Part shown: one piece after another, positions 44,096-54,862 of the stretch
Layout: every line of letters begins with the position of its first letter
Position numbering within the stretch: position 1 is the stretch's first letter
NCBI GenBank assembly: GCA_037576215.1
Contig: JBANDB010000001.1
Location: 3,162,001 to 3,226,000, forward strand
Source: Armillaria gallica
Taxonomy: Eukaryota > Basidiomycota > Agaricomycetes > Agaricales > Physalacriaceae
Direction of reading: 5' to 3'
DNA length: 64,000 bases
Made by a program: the position numbers and the translations under genes
Notes under the pieces: generated by a model
Seen by the model: only the letters and a program-made list of their open reading frames with translations
What the model was told of the DNA's origin: nothing
Database searches by the model: none

Positions 44096-46925
44096 ATGTT
44101 ACGGCTGTCGAGGCAGCTCGTAACACGCACGTCTGTGCACCGTCTGCTGCCGCCAAAGTCGCGACATGCCCTTCGTTCTTTGCACGTAACTCGACGCTGC
44201 CTCACGGACCCTCATGCGGAACAAAAGTTTCGGTTTTCCAAAATTCGCGCGCGGCTCCGACCGGGGCTGCCTACCCATGAGTTGACGTCTTTGGTGGGAG
44301 AATTGGAGGTGCTAGCGCCGTCGCCGTCGCATATGGATGCTGTATACGCGGAAATTGAGGAGCAATATCCTGGCATGGACAGGCAGAGATTGACGTTCCT
44401 GCTGGAGGGCGGCTTGGACTCGGCTGGTGCGTCTGCTGCCCGTCGTAATTTCCTGTTTTACTTAGGATTCCTTAGAAATTGACTTTCCTGAAGCCGCCAG
44501 CACATTTCTCATGAAGCTGGAAGAGCCACACGTTCAGGACGCTCTCCAGTCTCTCGACGAGGACAAGCAGTTCCAACTATTGGATCTCAAGACCGCGCTG
44601 CCCTACGACGACTTTTCAGACCTGAGCGCGTTCCACAATATTGTTGATTTTCTGCGGGAGAACGAAATTGATGTTGACTTTTCCAATTTGCCAGAGGTGT
44701 TCTATGCAAGTAAGTTGTAATCCAACGCGAATGAATCGTCCTATGCTGGCGCGTCACGCTTTCCGGCATACCTCTGAGACTTGAACATTCGACTGACTCA
44801 ACTTCGTTCCAGGAAATACTCAAGTATCTGGAGAATCAACATCGGAGTTGCCTGAAGACCTGTCCTCTGGTTATGAAGATGCACTTCAGAGAGTCGATTC
44901 ATTGTCTTTGCCACGGCCGGAAGAGCTATTACCCGTAGAGGAACCTCCGTCACTCTCGCCTATAGCTTCCAGCTCTAGTGAACCTGTCACAGAACCACCA
45001 TTCTCGGAGGACCTCCACCTCCAGTTGAACTCTTTGTACCCCCTGCCCAGGAGGTGGAAGTGCTGCCTTCAGATTTGAGACCATCACAGTCAGCTGTACA
45101 GGATTCGATTCAAACCTTGGAAAAGCCACCTTCGTCTGATGAACCTCTCTTACCGGAGTCGTCTCTATCCGAGCCTGTACTGGCTGTGCCTCCGACACTG
45201 GAATCACCTACCCCGGAATCCGATTTACCACAAGCTGAAACGCTCCCGCCACCGTCCGTTGCATCCGACTCTGTCCTAGAAGCATCTCAAATGCTGTCGG
45301 AATCATTACAATCATCAGACCCCGCAGAACGTGAGCGCTATTGTTGTGCAAATGGACAAGTGCTTATGTATTCGTGCAGAGGATTCACCGCTTCCCCAAG
45401 ACGCAGATCCAGCGCCTGTCAACCTAGATCCTGCGGAGGAGCATCAACAGTATGTCAAAGCCTTCTTCGACAAGTTCAATGAGCCTTCTGTCGATAAGGC
45501 TATCGATCAGTTTGACCACGACACTCGGACCGACTTGCTGAGCCTGATAACAAATGCGTCGGAGACGAACTTTGCGGATCCAAAGTGGTTCCCTGCCATC
45601 GTTGATTTCTTGTCTCAGCATGGAATCACTCTCGACGTTTCTGACCTTCCAGAGCATTTTTACAAGAGTATGCGTTCCTACTACACAATGCTGCTTGTAG
45701 CTAATTACTATTGATAGAGCCTGAAGCGCCAGAACGAGAAGCTTACCTCAAGGGTCTTGGCAGTTTTGCTCCGAGCAGAGCCAGTTTCCAGCAGACCGTG
45801 AAATGGACGCCCGAACAAGCTGCCTTCGTTCACGACTTTTTTATGAAACTGTCACAACCCGCAGTTCAAATGGCTATGAAAGGACTGAAGCCCGATCAAA
45901 AGGCAGAATTTGGAAAAATTCTTTCGCAGATGGACTCGGAAGGGGCAGCAAACGACATGGTTTTGCCTTTTGCCTTGTCGTTTTTGGCTGAGCGCAACAT
46001 CAACGTGGAAACCGGCGACACCCTCTCCCTGGTAAATACCATTTTTATCTTTATCCAGCCAGTTGTTGATGTTTGGATCCCCTCAGACGAAGATCCCAAT
46101 CAGGAAGAAATCCCGCCAGGTCACCACTGGCCGAATCTCATGACGCCAGATCCTCTAATGGACTCCCGAGACGTTGTGGACTTCCCTCCAACGAAGGACA
46201 GCCCCTTCCACAACCGAGTCGTTCTTCGGAACCACAAGTCGATGTTCCATGAATTGATGGAAGAGAATAAATTTGACTTTGACGACCCAAAAGCCCAGCC
46301 GGTTCAAACAGACTTGGGCAGGTCGGCTCCTGAAATATATGAACGGACCGGCATATCAAAACGTTTCAAGCTGCGGGACCCCAGCATCCACCTCTACAGG
46401 ATCAGTCGTCGTGTCATTCAGCAGACAGGCAAAGGGCGAATACCAAGCATGCAGGTCTTCACGATCATTGGGAATGGAAATGGATTGGTTGGGCTCGGTC
46501 GGGGTACTCATGCCGACATGTCGCTCGCCACTATAAAATCATACTCCCAGGCGATAAAAAACATGGATTACGTGGACCGGTTCGAAGACCGGACGGTGTG
46601 GACGGAGGTTGAAAGCAAGTTTGGCTCGACGAGGATCCTGATGCGACCACGGCCCCTTGGGTTCGGGCTGAGGTGCGGGCCGACGTTGCATCGGCTGTTC
46701 AAGGCGGCAGGAATCAAGGATATCAGTGCGAAGGTGTGGAAGAGCCGGAATCCGATCTTGATTTTACAGGGTGCACTGCGGATGCTGCAGAGTGGGCATA
46801 ATCCATTGGGCATGGGTGATGGTGCTGGGGGACCAGGGAGGAGGATGCAGAAAGGAGCAGGTATTCGCAGTTATGATTCTGTGACGAGGGCTAGAGGTAG
46901 AAGCCTGGCTGGTCTGACGGTATGA
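44096..46925 (+). CDS. MRPS5: Mitochondrial ribosomal protein uS5m (MRPS5) with a large repeated N-terminal extension
   Basis: Five exons, about 860 codons, starting MLRLSRQLVTRTSVHRLLPP, a typical mitochondrial presequence. The C-terminal 200 residues are ribosomal S5: RRVIQQTGKGRIPSMQ, GNGNGLVGLGRGTHADMS, then the C-terminal fold FGSTRILMRPRPLGFGLRCG and AGIKDISAKVWKSRNP. The long extension holds three related helical modules of about 70 residues (exon 44476-44709, exon 45380-45667, and about 45805-46035), each with a core like AxxxFxxKLxxPxVxxAxxxLxxD and ending I(D/T)(V/L)DxSxLPE.FY. Between modules are Pro/Ser/Glu linkers. All four introns are phase 1. Exon 3 is one base short: a deletion near 45009 or a weak 44-nt intron. 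Other fungal uS5m proteins are about half this length. Confidence 0.85.
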
Positions 46926-48168
46926 TTACAGAAGCTATATAATTACTTTGATTATCGCGTGCCAACGTCAAGCATCAAGTATGTCTCAACGGTAATCGTT
47001 TCTGCCTAGCTAAGGTGACTTGCGTTAGTGTTCTCCGCCTAGATAGGAGGAGATCATCCAGTTGTTGAGGTGCGTTTTCTTTTCGTTGCTTACAGAAGCG
47101 TTGTTGGCCAACGTTATGTTTCCAGGACTGTGGTCTCATAATACGCAGTCCCTCCCGTATCAGCAAACGTGACTGGTGACTGGCGGCCCCAACGGGCATA
47201 AGACGCCTGCACGGGAAAGGTCCTGAGGCTCGAGCTCAGGCTCTCGATAGTGAACAACTTGCCGTTGTTTGATGTACTGATGATTTTTACCAGTGATGAT
47301 CTTTACAACTTTCGGTCTGGGTGGGATTTCGTTATATTTAGTACATAATGAGGGATATAGTATGTGTGTCTCCTGAAAATTCGTCTTCCATATGTTTCCT
47401 TCCCTTCCTCTAGATCCTAGAATATTATCGATTATCGATGGTTCATCGAAATATGCCGTCAACCTACAAGTAGTGATTTAGTTGGCATGCTTCAAGCCTT
47501 CAACTGCGTTCAGTTGGTTGGACCTAGACATCCTCTATGCTTTGATCCACGGTGCATATCTCTATTCAATTCAGCAACCGTATTTTTGAACTGTTGCTCT
47601 TCTATAGGCCTCTACACTGGTATTCTTGCTGTCACTCTGTCAAGTATATATACGTGCAACGCCATAACGATGAGAAGCTTCTCTGTTATGGATGCCGCAC
47701 TGGAGGTTTTTCTTGTATAGCCTCGCTTTCCCCATGTCGGCGTCACTACGCCGTAGCGCGTAGTACGTGTCAACGAGCTACGAGATAGTATCTGGACAAT
47801 TCGAAGACTCTTGTGGGAATCCTTGCTCCTTATTGCTATTCAGAGGAGCGTTATGTACACAATGCCTCCGACCCGCAGAATCACAAGCAAGTGGGGCATC
47901 ATCCATGTCGAGGAGTCGCCATTCATTGCATAACATCCTTCACTTCAAGTCGGCGATCCGCGCGCTTAATGGTGACATTGAAGAAATATATTCACGGAAC
48001 TCCTCCATCTACAATGGAAGCAAGGTTGCATCATTACCGGTTATTTTTGCCATGTCTTCTCGGGTGGCGACAACAGCGCGCGTCTTATATATTGGAGCAC
48101 ATGGTATGCGTTTTTCCTAACCTTCTCTAACAACATTTTCACCCACATTTATCTCCTCCAGACTGTTT
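46926..48168. other. Spacer with a second relic of the membrane-protein family
   Basis: Apart from the relic listed at 47540-47650 the interval contains only short open stretches. 47760-48120 has a plus-strand frame open for about 110 codons that lacks family resemblance. Confidence 0.4.
47540..47650 (+). pseudogene. Relic of the membrane-protein family (second exon region)
   Basis: The splice acceptor and exon around 47605-47640 (TATAGGCCTCTACACTGGTA, then TTCTTGCTGTCACTCTG) match 40958-40990 of copy A (GGCATGCACACTGGTATTC...GTCACCTTG), coding GLYTGILAVTL. The upstream exon is unrecognisable and the downstream exons are missing. A dead duplicate. Confidence 0.6.
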
Positions 48169-49451
48169 ATGGCCAATCAGGCAGACATTCCAACGGGACT
48201 TACGGGCGATGACATAACAGCTATATTTCAATCTCTCGACGCTACGTTGGGCGCAAAGATTCTCATTGCTCAATTAATGGGTACCATTTTTGGCGGGTAT
48301 TATCTGGGCCGTCTAACCATGACATATAGGCTTATACACCGGTGTCTTCTCTGTGGCCTCATGGTACATCTGTGAGGGAGATATCTATGCCCTGCCTGCC
48401 ACTGACGCCTAATCCCAACCACGCAGTTGTTAAGAAAACCAAGCTTATCGGAAGAACTTTAACTGCCGCTATCATCCTCCTCTATATACTGACCGCCATC
48501 CTTTTCGCCATCGACTGCATGGATACGCGACAGAGATTCGCCGATAACGGCATGAATTTTTGGTCTGAAATACGACTGGCGATATTCCCGCGACGACTTT
48601 GGCGGGGGGTATCATGGGCGCTATATGTACTGTTCTTTCGGACTCGGCCTTGGTATGTACAATGCTGCTATGTGTGCGATTTCCGTCACGCCTACTATGT
48701 TAACCCCACACCAGATTTGGCGTTGTTGGATGGTCTGGGGTTTTAACCTGCCCGTTGTCATTCTTCCTATTCTCCTCCTGGCTTCGGCAGTCGGTGGGTC
48801 AGCTCGTTTCTTCTGATGGCATCTGTCTTTCATCCAAAATATTGCATAGGGCTCAAGTGCTTTGATACCTACAAATTCTACCTGGGACAAGATTACGTAC
48901 CCAGTATGGTACTGTTCTCTTCTTTGGTCCTCGCAACGACACTATGGTGTACCATCCTCATAATTTTTCGCATTTCGACAATCGCAAATAGGGCAGGAAA
49001 CGGACTCCATGCTTACCGGCGCGTGATTGAAGTCTTCGTAGAATCTTCAGCGCTTTATTCTGCATCAGCGGTCCTATATTTGGTATTCCGCACTATGGAC
49101 AGCCCGCGTTTTTTATACATGGATAGCTTGATGGCTGCCATGAGAGTGCGTCTGCAACTTTTATCTCTTAGAATTTACCTGAAACTCTCACAGGGAATTG
49201 CACCAACGCTCCTCGCGGGGCGCGTTGCGGCAGGTCATGCACGCCCTAATGACTCTTGGCAGGGAAGCATGATTTCCCAGTCGCTTCGCTTCGGGACCGA
49301 TTTGCAGAGTAGCAATCTGGGTAGCTCCCAGGAAGACAGCCTGCAGGGCGTCGGGTTCCATCATGACTTAGAAGCCCAGTCTCGTCAAGGAGGGCACGAT
49401 GTTGGAGGGACAGTCCCAGAAGAGAGGGCTAAGATATCAAGGGGAATATGA
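48169..49451 (+). CDS. Seven-helix membrane protein of the same family (copy B), one frame break
   Basis: ATG at 48169 (MANQADIPTGLTGDDITAIF). Exons give GLYTGVFSVASWYI, TAAIILLYILTAILFAID, DIPATTLAGGIMGAICTVLSD, IWRCWMVWGFNLPVVILPIL, LVLATTLWCTILIIFRISTI, VIEVFVESSALYSASAVLYL and GIAPTLLAGRVAAGHARPND, then a polar tail ending ERAKISRGI. The exon pattern equals copy A. The frame is lost by one base in the A run at 48568-48570 (NFWSE/TTGDIP). With that base the protein would have about 345 residues. Function unknown. The tail retains ARPNDSWQGS, which I recall as characteristic of the family. Confidence 0.7.
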
Positions 49452-50200
49452 TATCTTTTGGATCCTAGCCTTTCAGTGTGCTGGTTTGACGGATTCGGAC
49501 TCGTGTTTGGTATTGTCGTTATTATACTATTTGCAGCTGTAGAAGCGTCCCCCATTAATGTTCAACCATCTTGATCTTGAGCTGACGTTCTGAGTTCTGT
49601 CAGAATAGGAACATAAGATCAGCGCGGTCTCTTGGAGTAAGTATACATCGAAGTGCATCATGAATGCCCGGTCAACTTTGAGCTTCAAGACTCAGATGTG
49701 GTTCAGAAAAACTCTAGGTAGCCACAGGACGTCTGTGCAGTCATCCCACCAGTGAATGTAGATTGACAGCAGGTGACAAAGGCGCCGAGACGGCGTGAAC
49801 CGTCCGTTACGATTACGAGGTAGCATAGTATGAGTTCTCCTAACCTTAATGGATCCGACGAGCGCTAAGCGTAGCTGACGAGTATTGAAGTAGTAAGCGC
49901 TGAGCGTAACTGACAATAATACTCAGGGTTCACACAAGGTGGAGTCAGGAAGGTAAAAGATAGATCACTGTGATTTCGTAGCTAGACTAATGTTTATATA
50001 CTAAGGAAAGCTACGAAAAGAGTTCTAGTAGTACAGACTTTTCAAGAATATTCTACGGGTTTCTGGTATTTTCAGGTAAGTAAAAGTATGTACGCAATAT
50101 TGGAGAAGCTAAGAAATCGTCGAATCCTTGTTCTAGTAAGGTCGTATAGAGTCCGATAGAGTATATCCATAACACCGTCATTGTCAGTAAAACTATTGAT
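49452..50200. other. Spacer between convergent copy B and GH79 genes
   Basis: About 750 bp with a 19-bp imperfect direct repeat (49861-49879 and 49896-49914). No ORF of note. Should contain two 3' UTRs. Confidence 0.4.
49861..49914. repeat. 19-bp imperfect direct repeat
   Basis: AGCGCTAAGCGTAGCTGAC at 49861-49879 is repeated as AGCGCTGAGCGTAACTGAC at 49896-49914 (17 of 19 identical), 35 bp apart start to start. The units contain the partial palindrome AGCGCT. Origin unclear; only two copies. Confidence 0.5.
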
Positions 50201-52730
50201 TTATCGGATAACTAACACAGCTATTGCTCCCCAAGCAATTGCCAGCAAGAGCACTGATCCACCCTTCAACATATCTTTCATCCCAAGAGCACCGGACTGG
50301 CTCTTCTTACTCGTGCTCCCCACAACTAGAAACGAGTCACCAGAGTGCCCATTAGAAGTAGCCAGGACACTAGGATCGACCGTTGCTGTGTTAATGGTCT
50401 TGGTGTATGCCGTCGTCGCAAACGGAGTGACTCCGGAGAAATCCGATTCAGTGACTGTGAGGAAGACGAGGGCGAATCCGGGGGCATTTACGGGAATAAT
50501 GCAAGTGTTGGCGGATGTATCGCACGCGATGGCGACAACGTTTATGTCGTTCTTGAGGATACCGTCCACAGTGTATTTTGTTCCCAGAGTCTAGGTTCGG
50601 GAAGGAAGGGTGAGTAAGATGAGGGATAGAGGGTACGCCTCACCTGGCCGGCCCATGTAATGTTGTTTTTCGTTGACACGGAATCAGATAAAAGATATCT
50701 AGTGATAATGAGATTCTAAAGCCAACACAGTACAAACTTTCTCACTTGACATAGACTTGCGCGGGGACGGTCCCACCATCAATAGTAATTGTCGCGTTGT
50801 AGTCGCTGGCCCCGGATTCGTCTGTAATGTAGTTGAATAAGGCGATCTTGGCCAGATTTCCATTCTCATAGATGGAATACTGTGGAGTATAGATGCTTCC
50901 ATCGTTTCCTCCAAGATCCATTATTTGCGAAGTTCCAGATGTGCCAAACACTTCGGCAATTACTAGCGCAGAGTAGAAAATCGAACCGATTGTCCACTGG
51001 CGATACGTCGATTCGTTTGTGGGGGGTACTGTTGGGAGTTTCGTTAGTGGCTTAGAGAGAAATAATCGGGGGCCGAACCTGTAAAGGGCTGCATGCGATC
51101 ATGAGCGAGTGCAGTGCAAACGAATAGATAAATCATCACTTACATTATAATAAACGTTCTGACCACCAACGTGAATCATAGCCCCGGAAAAGTTTCCATA
51201 AGCCATCTGTAAACCATAATCGAGTGCCCACAGAGCAGCGCCAAAACTATCTGAGATCCCAGGGAAACCACCGCATGATGCCGTATTCATTTCGAGCATG
51301 TAGAATGGTCGATTGTACGTCTGCGCAATGGAGGTAGAGTTCAGATATCGCTGAACCAACGAAACGCCAGAAGTATGATTCAGATAGTCAGGAAATATGG
51401 TTTGTGGGTCCACAAATGCACCTGTCCCGTACATGGCGTAGCAGTTGTTGTTCGGATAACTGATGTGAAGATGAGCATAATCATGACCTAAGCGGAACAA
51501 TGAAGATTGCTTACTGTTCAACTGCAAGAGCGGAAAGGCTATCGATGCATGCATCAAGGATGCCGGTATTCCAAACGAGTTCAGGCGCCCATTCTCCAGA
51601 AACACTAGGTATTACGAGGTTGTTCTTTATGGGTATATCAACGTCGGCGTTGATAACGCTGATCAGTTCTTGGACTTCGCCGAAGTACGACGTCGCATCG
51701 TAACCTTCGTCTCGACGTCCGTGGCTTTGATAATGGATCATCAGCTGGTGACCATAGCGTTCGCAATCACTAGGACATACTCAACGTAAAGGTCCGGCTC
51801 GTTAGCGGCTTGAAGTCCTAGTAGGTTGTCGCCCAGAATACTTTCACCATATTCAGCAATGGCCAATCTCCAGTTCGAAGTATCGTTAAAAGGTATACCT
51901 ACGTGGATATAAGCGGGCATTCGTATTGATAGACTTGTAGTCTTGTACACACCTAAGAACCATGCAACGTCGACCAACGAAGAAATATTGGAGAATAGAT
52001 AGAACATGTCCATGTTGTAGATGACCGCAGGTGTTTCGGTCTTTGACAATAAAGCGTTAGAGATCTTCGTTGAAGGCATCAGGAATGTATACAGACAGGA
52101 TTATCGGAGTCGACTGATTGTTTGGTAATACAATATCCGTTGGCATCTAGAAGCTCTTCTTCGTATGTCGCGAACTCTTGTGTGTTACCTCCCGCACGTA
52201 TTCGGACGCGTCCGCCCCTCCGTGCGATGAGAGCCATCAGATTTAAGAAGATTGGCTGCATATAGGCGCTTGAAACCGAGTCACTTTAGTGAATATCTCA
52301 ACCTCGAATGATCCAAACGTACGAATTCCTGCCCACTGTATACAAATATCAAAAAGTGTAAAGATGCCCTGACGATATGGCCACTTACAGACTTCCGTGA
52401 GGAGTGACATCTCAATTGAGAAGCCATAGAAGGAGTCCGTCGAGTGAGCGATCGATAGTCCGGTTACTGATGTATTTACAGCGGGTATACTCAGTGTGAA
52501 AGCTGTTGAAGGCGCAGGATCTGGTATTGGGGGCGGATTCAATACGGTATCGTCATAGGCTGCGAGTGTTGAGGTGGCCGCAGGAACAGAGGCGGTGGAG
52601 GTACCACCGTTAGACTGAGATATAGTTTCCTTCAGAGGAATCTGTCCGTAAACTGTCACTTGAGCATCGACACCTTGCAGGCAAAAAAGGAGAGCAGAGC
52701 AAGCCGGTGCACCAGCACATTCAAGCGCAT
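50201..52730 (-). CDS. GH79 family glycoside hydrolase (beta-glucuronidase-like), secreted or membrane-tethered
   Basis: About twelve exons. ATG at 52730 opens a signal peptide (MRLNVLVHRLALLSFF) that reaches GVDAQVTVYGQIPL only if one T is restored to the run at 52683-52688. GH79 motifs: FYGFSIEMSLLTEV, NLMALIARRGGRVRIRAGGN, LLGLQAANEPDLYVDHGRR (acid/base Glu in NEP), FYMLEMNTASCGGFPGISDS (nucleophile Glu), ALDYGLQMAYGNFSGAMIHV, YRQWTIGSIFYSALVIAEVF. A C-terminal beta-sandwich is followed by a Ser/Thr-rich stretch and a final hydrophobic segment (SVLLLAIAWGAIAVLVIR), typical of a GPI signal. Fungal relatives release 4-O-methyl-glucuronic acid or glucuronic acid from arabinogalactan. One exon is 10 nt (51079-51088). 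Splicing otherwise yields one intact frame. Confidence 0.85.
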
Positions 52731-53203
52731 GGTTGGAGTACAAGAGTGGGTGGAAGGGTCAGCCGGGGGGTGCAATAAAGAGAAATCATTCAGGTGCCGT
52801 GATATTGCTGAGAACTGCGCAGCAGGACCGTCTCGGTACTTTTGCGCAGATAATGGCTGCAGTGAGGAGATGATAAGTGGATAGAATATCAAAAAAGGAA
52901 GGGAGAGAATCACTTACATCGGAAAATCCTTGTGGGCCGCGGTGGATGATACATAGGTAATGTCGAGGCGCTCGAAAACTTGTTCGGACACATCAGTATC
53001 AACAAAATATTAATGCAAGAAACAGTTTTCTTAGTTCTGCAAAATAGAAATCACTCAGTGAAAGCCTGTCTGCCGTAGTTCACGATTGCACGCAGGATTC
53101 CTTCCCAAGTGAACAGGTAGTTGCTGGATAACCGCACCCGGTCCGACAGCGATCAATTCAAATCTAAGTTGGAACTGACACGTGCTGGCCACGCGATCTT
53201 TCA
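52731..53203. other. Divergent promoter region between GH79 and SEC20
   Basis: 473 bp between two divergent start codons. No clear TATA box or structured feature; open reading upstream of the GH79 ATG (to 52913) is probably fortuitous. Confidence 0.45.
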
Positions 53204-54425
53204 ATGCCTCCCATCCCCCCAACGTTCGACGAAGAAACCTCACAGACGATTGCGTCCATCGAGAGGCGCCAGAATGATATTTCACAGTTCCAAATACCAC
53301 GTTTGCGCACATGCAAAGGGCCGCTTGCTGCTCAACAGAATCTAGCGACGGAGTTGAGAGAGGACCTTGATGTCATTGTGCGACAAGTGGAGGTATGTCT
53401 TATTCTTCTTCGCTGCAATTCCTCGTCTTAGGTCTCACAAGGGACTAGATCTGCTGGTTGGAGACCAGAGAGGAGAGAAGAATCGGAGAGACTTGCAACA
53501 AATAGTCGATGGCTTCAAACACGCGCTCGGCAGGTGAAGTTTGCAGAACTCTGCATTGGCAAGCTCTGACGATGTTCTTAGTCTTCGAAAGGATACACGC
53601 ACAGCCCTTCTGGAGTCGAAGCGCACTATCGACGCTTTGAGCAGGTCGAATCGAGAAGAGTTACTCAAGTCCTCCGCTGTCACTGAAAAATCAGACGAGA
53701 AAGTAACGTACGTGGACGTTTCTGATTCTCAGGTCGTTCTTGACATTTCTCCTGCAGGGAAGATGTATTAATGCAAGCCAATCAGACTGTGACGGAGGCG
53801 TTGCGGCGGACAATTGGCCTCATGCAAGGAGAACTAGAAAAGTCGGTTGCAGCAACACAGTTGTTAGGTGCGTCTCTTCGATTTCTGGTCTCGTTCTCTC
53901 TCACCGTAGTATCCAGATGCGTCTTCAGCTTCCCTGCGCGCTACATCGTCGACTCACGACACACTTACGAATATAATGGACACCTCCAAACAACTTATCA
54001 CCGCCCTTGAGAAGACTGACTGGATGGACCGAGTCTTGATCATATCCGGATTGGTTTTCTTCACCCTTGTGGTTCTCCTCATCTTGAAACAGAGGTTGGT
54101 GGATCGGGGTATTCGAATAGCGTTCTGGTGGACGCGGTTCATCCCGGACTTTGGCGGTGACGAAGTCCTGGTGTCCATGGAAGAATGGATCAAAGCAACA
54201 ACATTGGTCACAACGCTGGTGTCGGCTGCTACGAGCTCTGTCTCTGCAGCGGTATCCCTAGCAACGTCATCTCTTGTCGAAGTGCCGGTTTCAAGCACTC
54301 TATGGGATTCCGGTACAACGGACGCCGCTACCGAGGCAACGACATCTCTACCAAATACAATTATCACTACAACAACCGATACTATTATGTCTTCAGCTAC
54401 AGAGGATTCGCATGATGAATTATAG
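53204..54425 (+). CDS. SEC20: SNARE protein Sec20 (BNIP1-like) with C-terminal HDEL
   Basis: Five exons (introns 53393-53441, 53534-53581, 53708-53757, 53868-53916), 341 residues. The N-terminal helical half (QIPRLRTCKGP, LVGDQRGEKNRRDL) leads into the Sec20 SNARE region: SLRKDTRTALLESKRTIDAL, SNREELLKSS, LRRTIGLMQGELEKSV, SASLRATSSTHDTLTNIMDT, then a membrane anchor LIISGLVFFTLVVLLILKQR. A lumenal tail rich in Ser/Thr ends in HDEL, the ER-retrieval signal also present in yeast Sec20. It acts in Golgi-to-ER retrograde fusion with Ufe1, Use1 and Sec22. Intron 53534-53581 has length divisible by three and carries a TGA, so retention would truncate the protein. Frame and motifs are intact. Confidence 0.92.
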
Positions 54426-54862
54426 CCCTCGGTGTATCGGTGTATCACACTATTTAGACTCGGACCAGTCTGACGAGGCTGTGTAGTTCCTTGTGGGGAT
54501 GAGGTACGAAATAACGACTGGGTATCTAAGCGACAGGTAGGTTGGTATAGAGCCTAGTATCACATCCTGCGTTGAATATCATCATATAAGTTGCTCTCAA
54601 AGTGGCAGGCATCAACAGCACAACTAAAGCGTAAAGTATCGACGTTGTGAACCATTATGGTCGCCTTGGTGGACTATGTAAATGTATGCCGCTACTGCAT
54701 ACTGCTAAAGCATGGGGGATCTAAACTACCGGTAATATCGTAATTGTAAGTGGCTATTGTAGGGGCGTTTGGGTCTAATATAAACTAAGAGTAAAGGTGA
54801 GCTAATATTTGGTAACATACTTATGTATCGTGGCGGAAATGTTGATCTAAACGTGCAGGCTT
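54426..54862. other. Convergent spacer between SEC20 and POT1
   Basis: About 440 bp between two stop codons; should contain two 3' UTRs. AT-rich with repeated TAAAC/TAATAT steps; no ORF. Confidence 0.5.

Noticed and set aside
44813..45330. A 44-nt intron (GTCACT...CACAG) to explain the frame change in uS5m exon 3
   Set aside because: Possible, but the donor is non-consensus and a one-base loss near 45009 explains the frame equally well and fits the wider pattern; left open rather than annotated.
53534..53581. In-frame TGA inside SEC20
   Set aside because: It lies in a 48-nt GT-AG intron with a CTGAC branch site; removal joins HALGS to LRKDTRTA, so the gene is intact.
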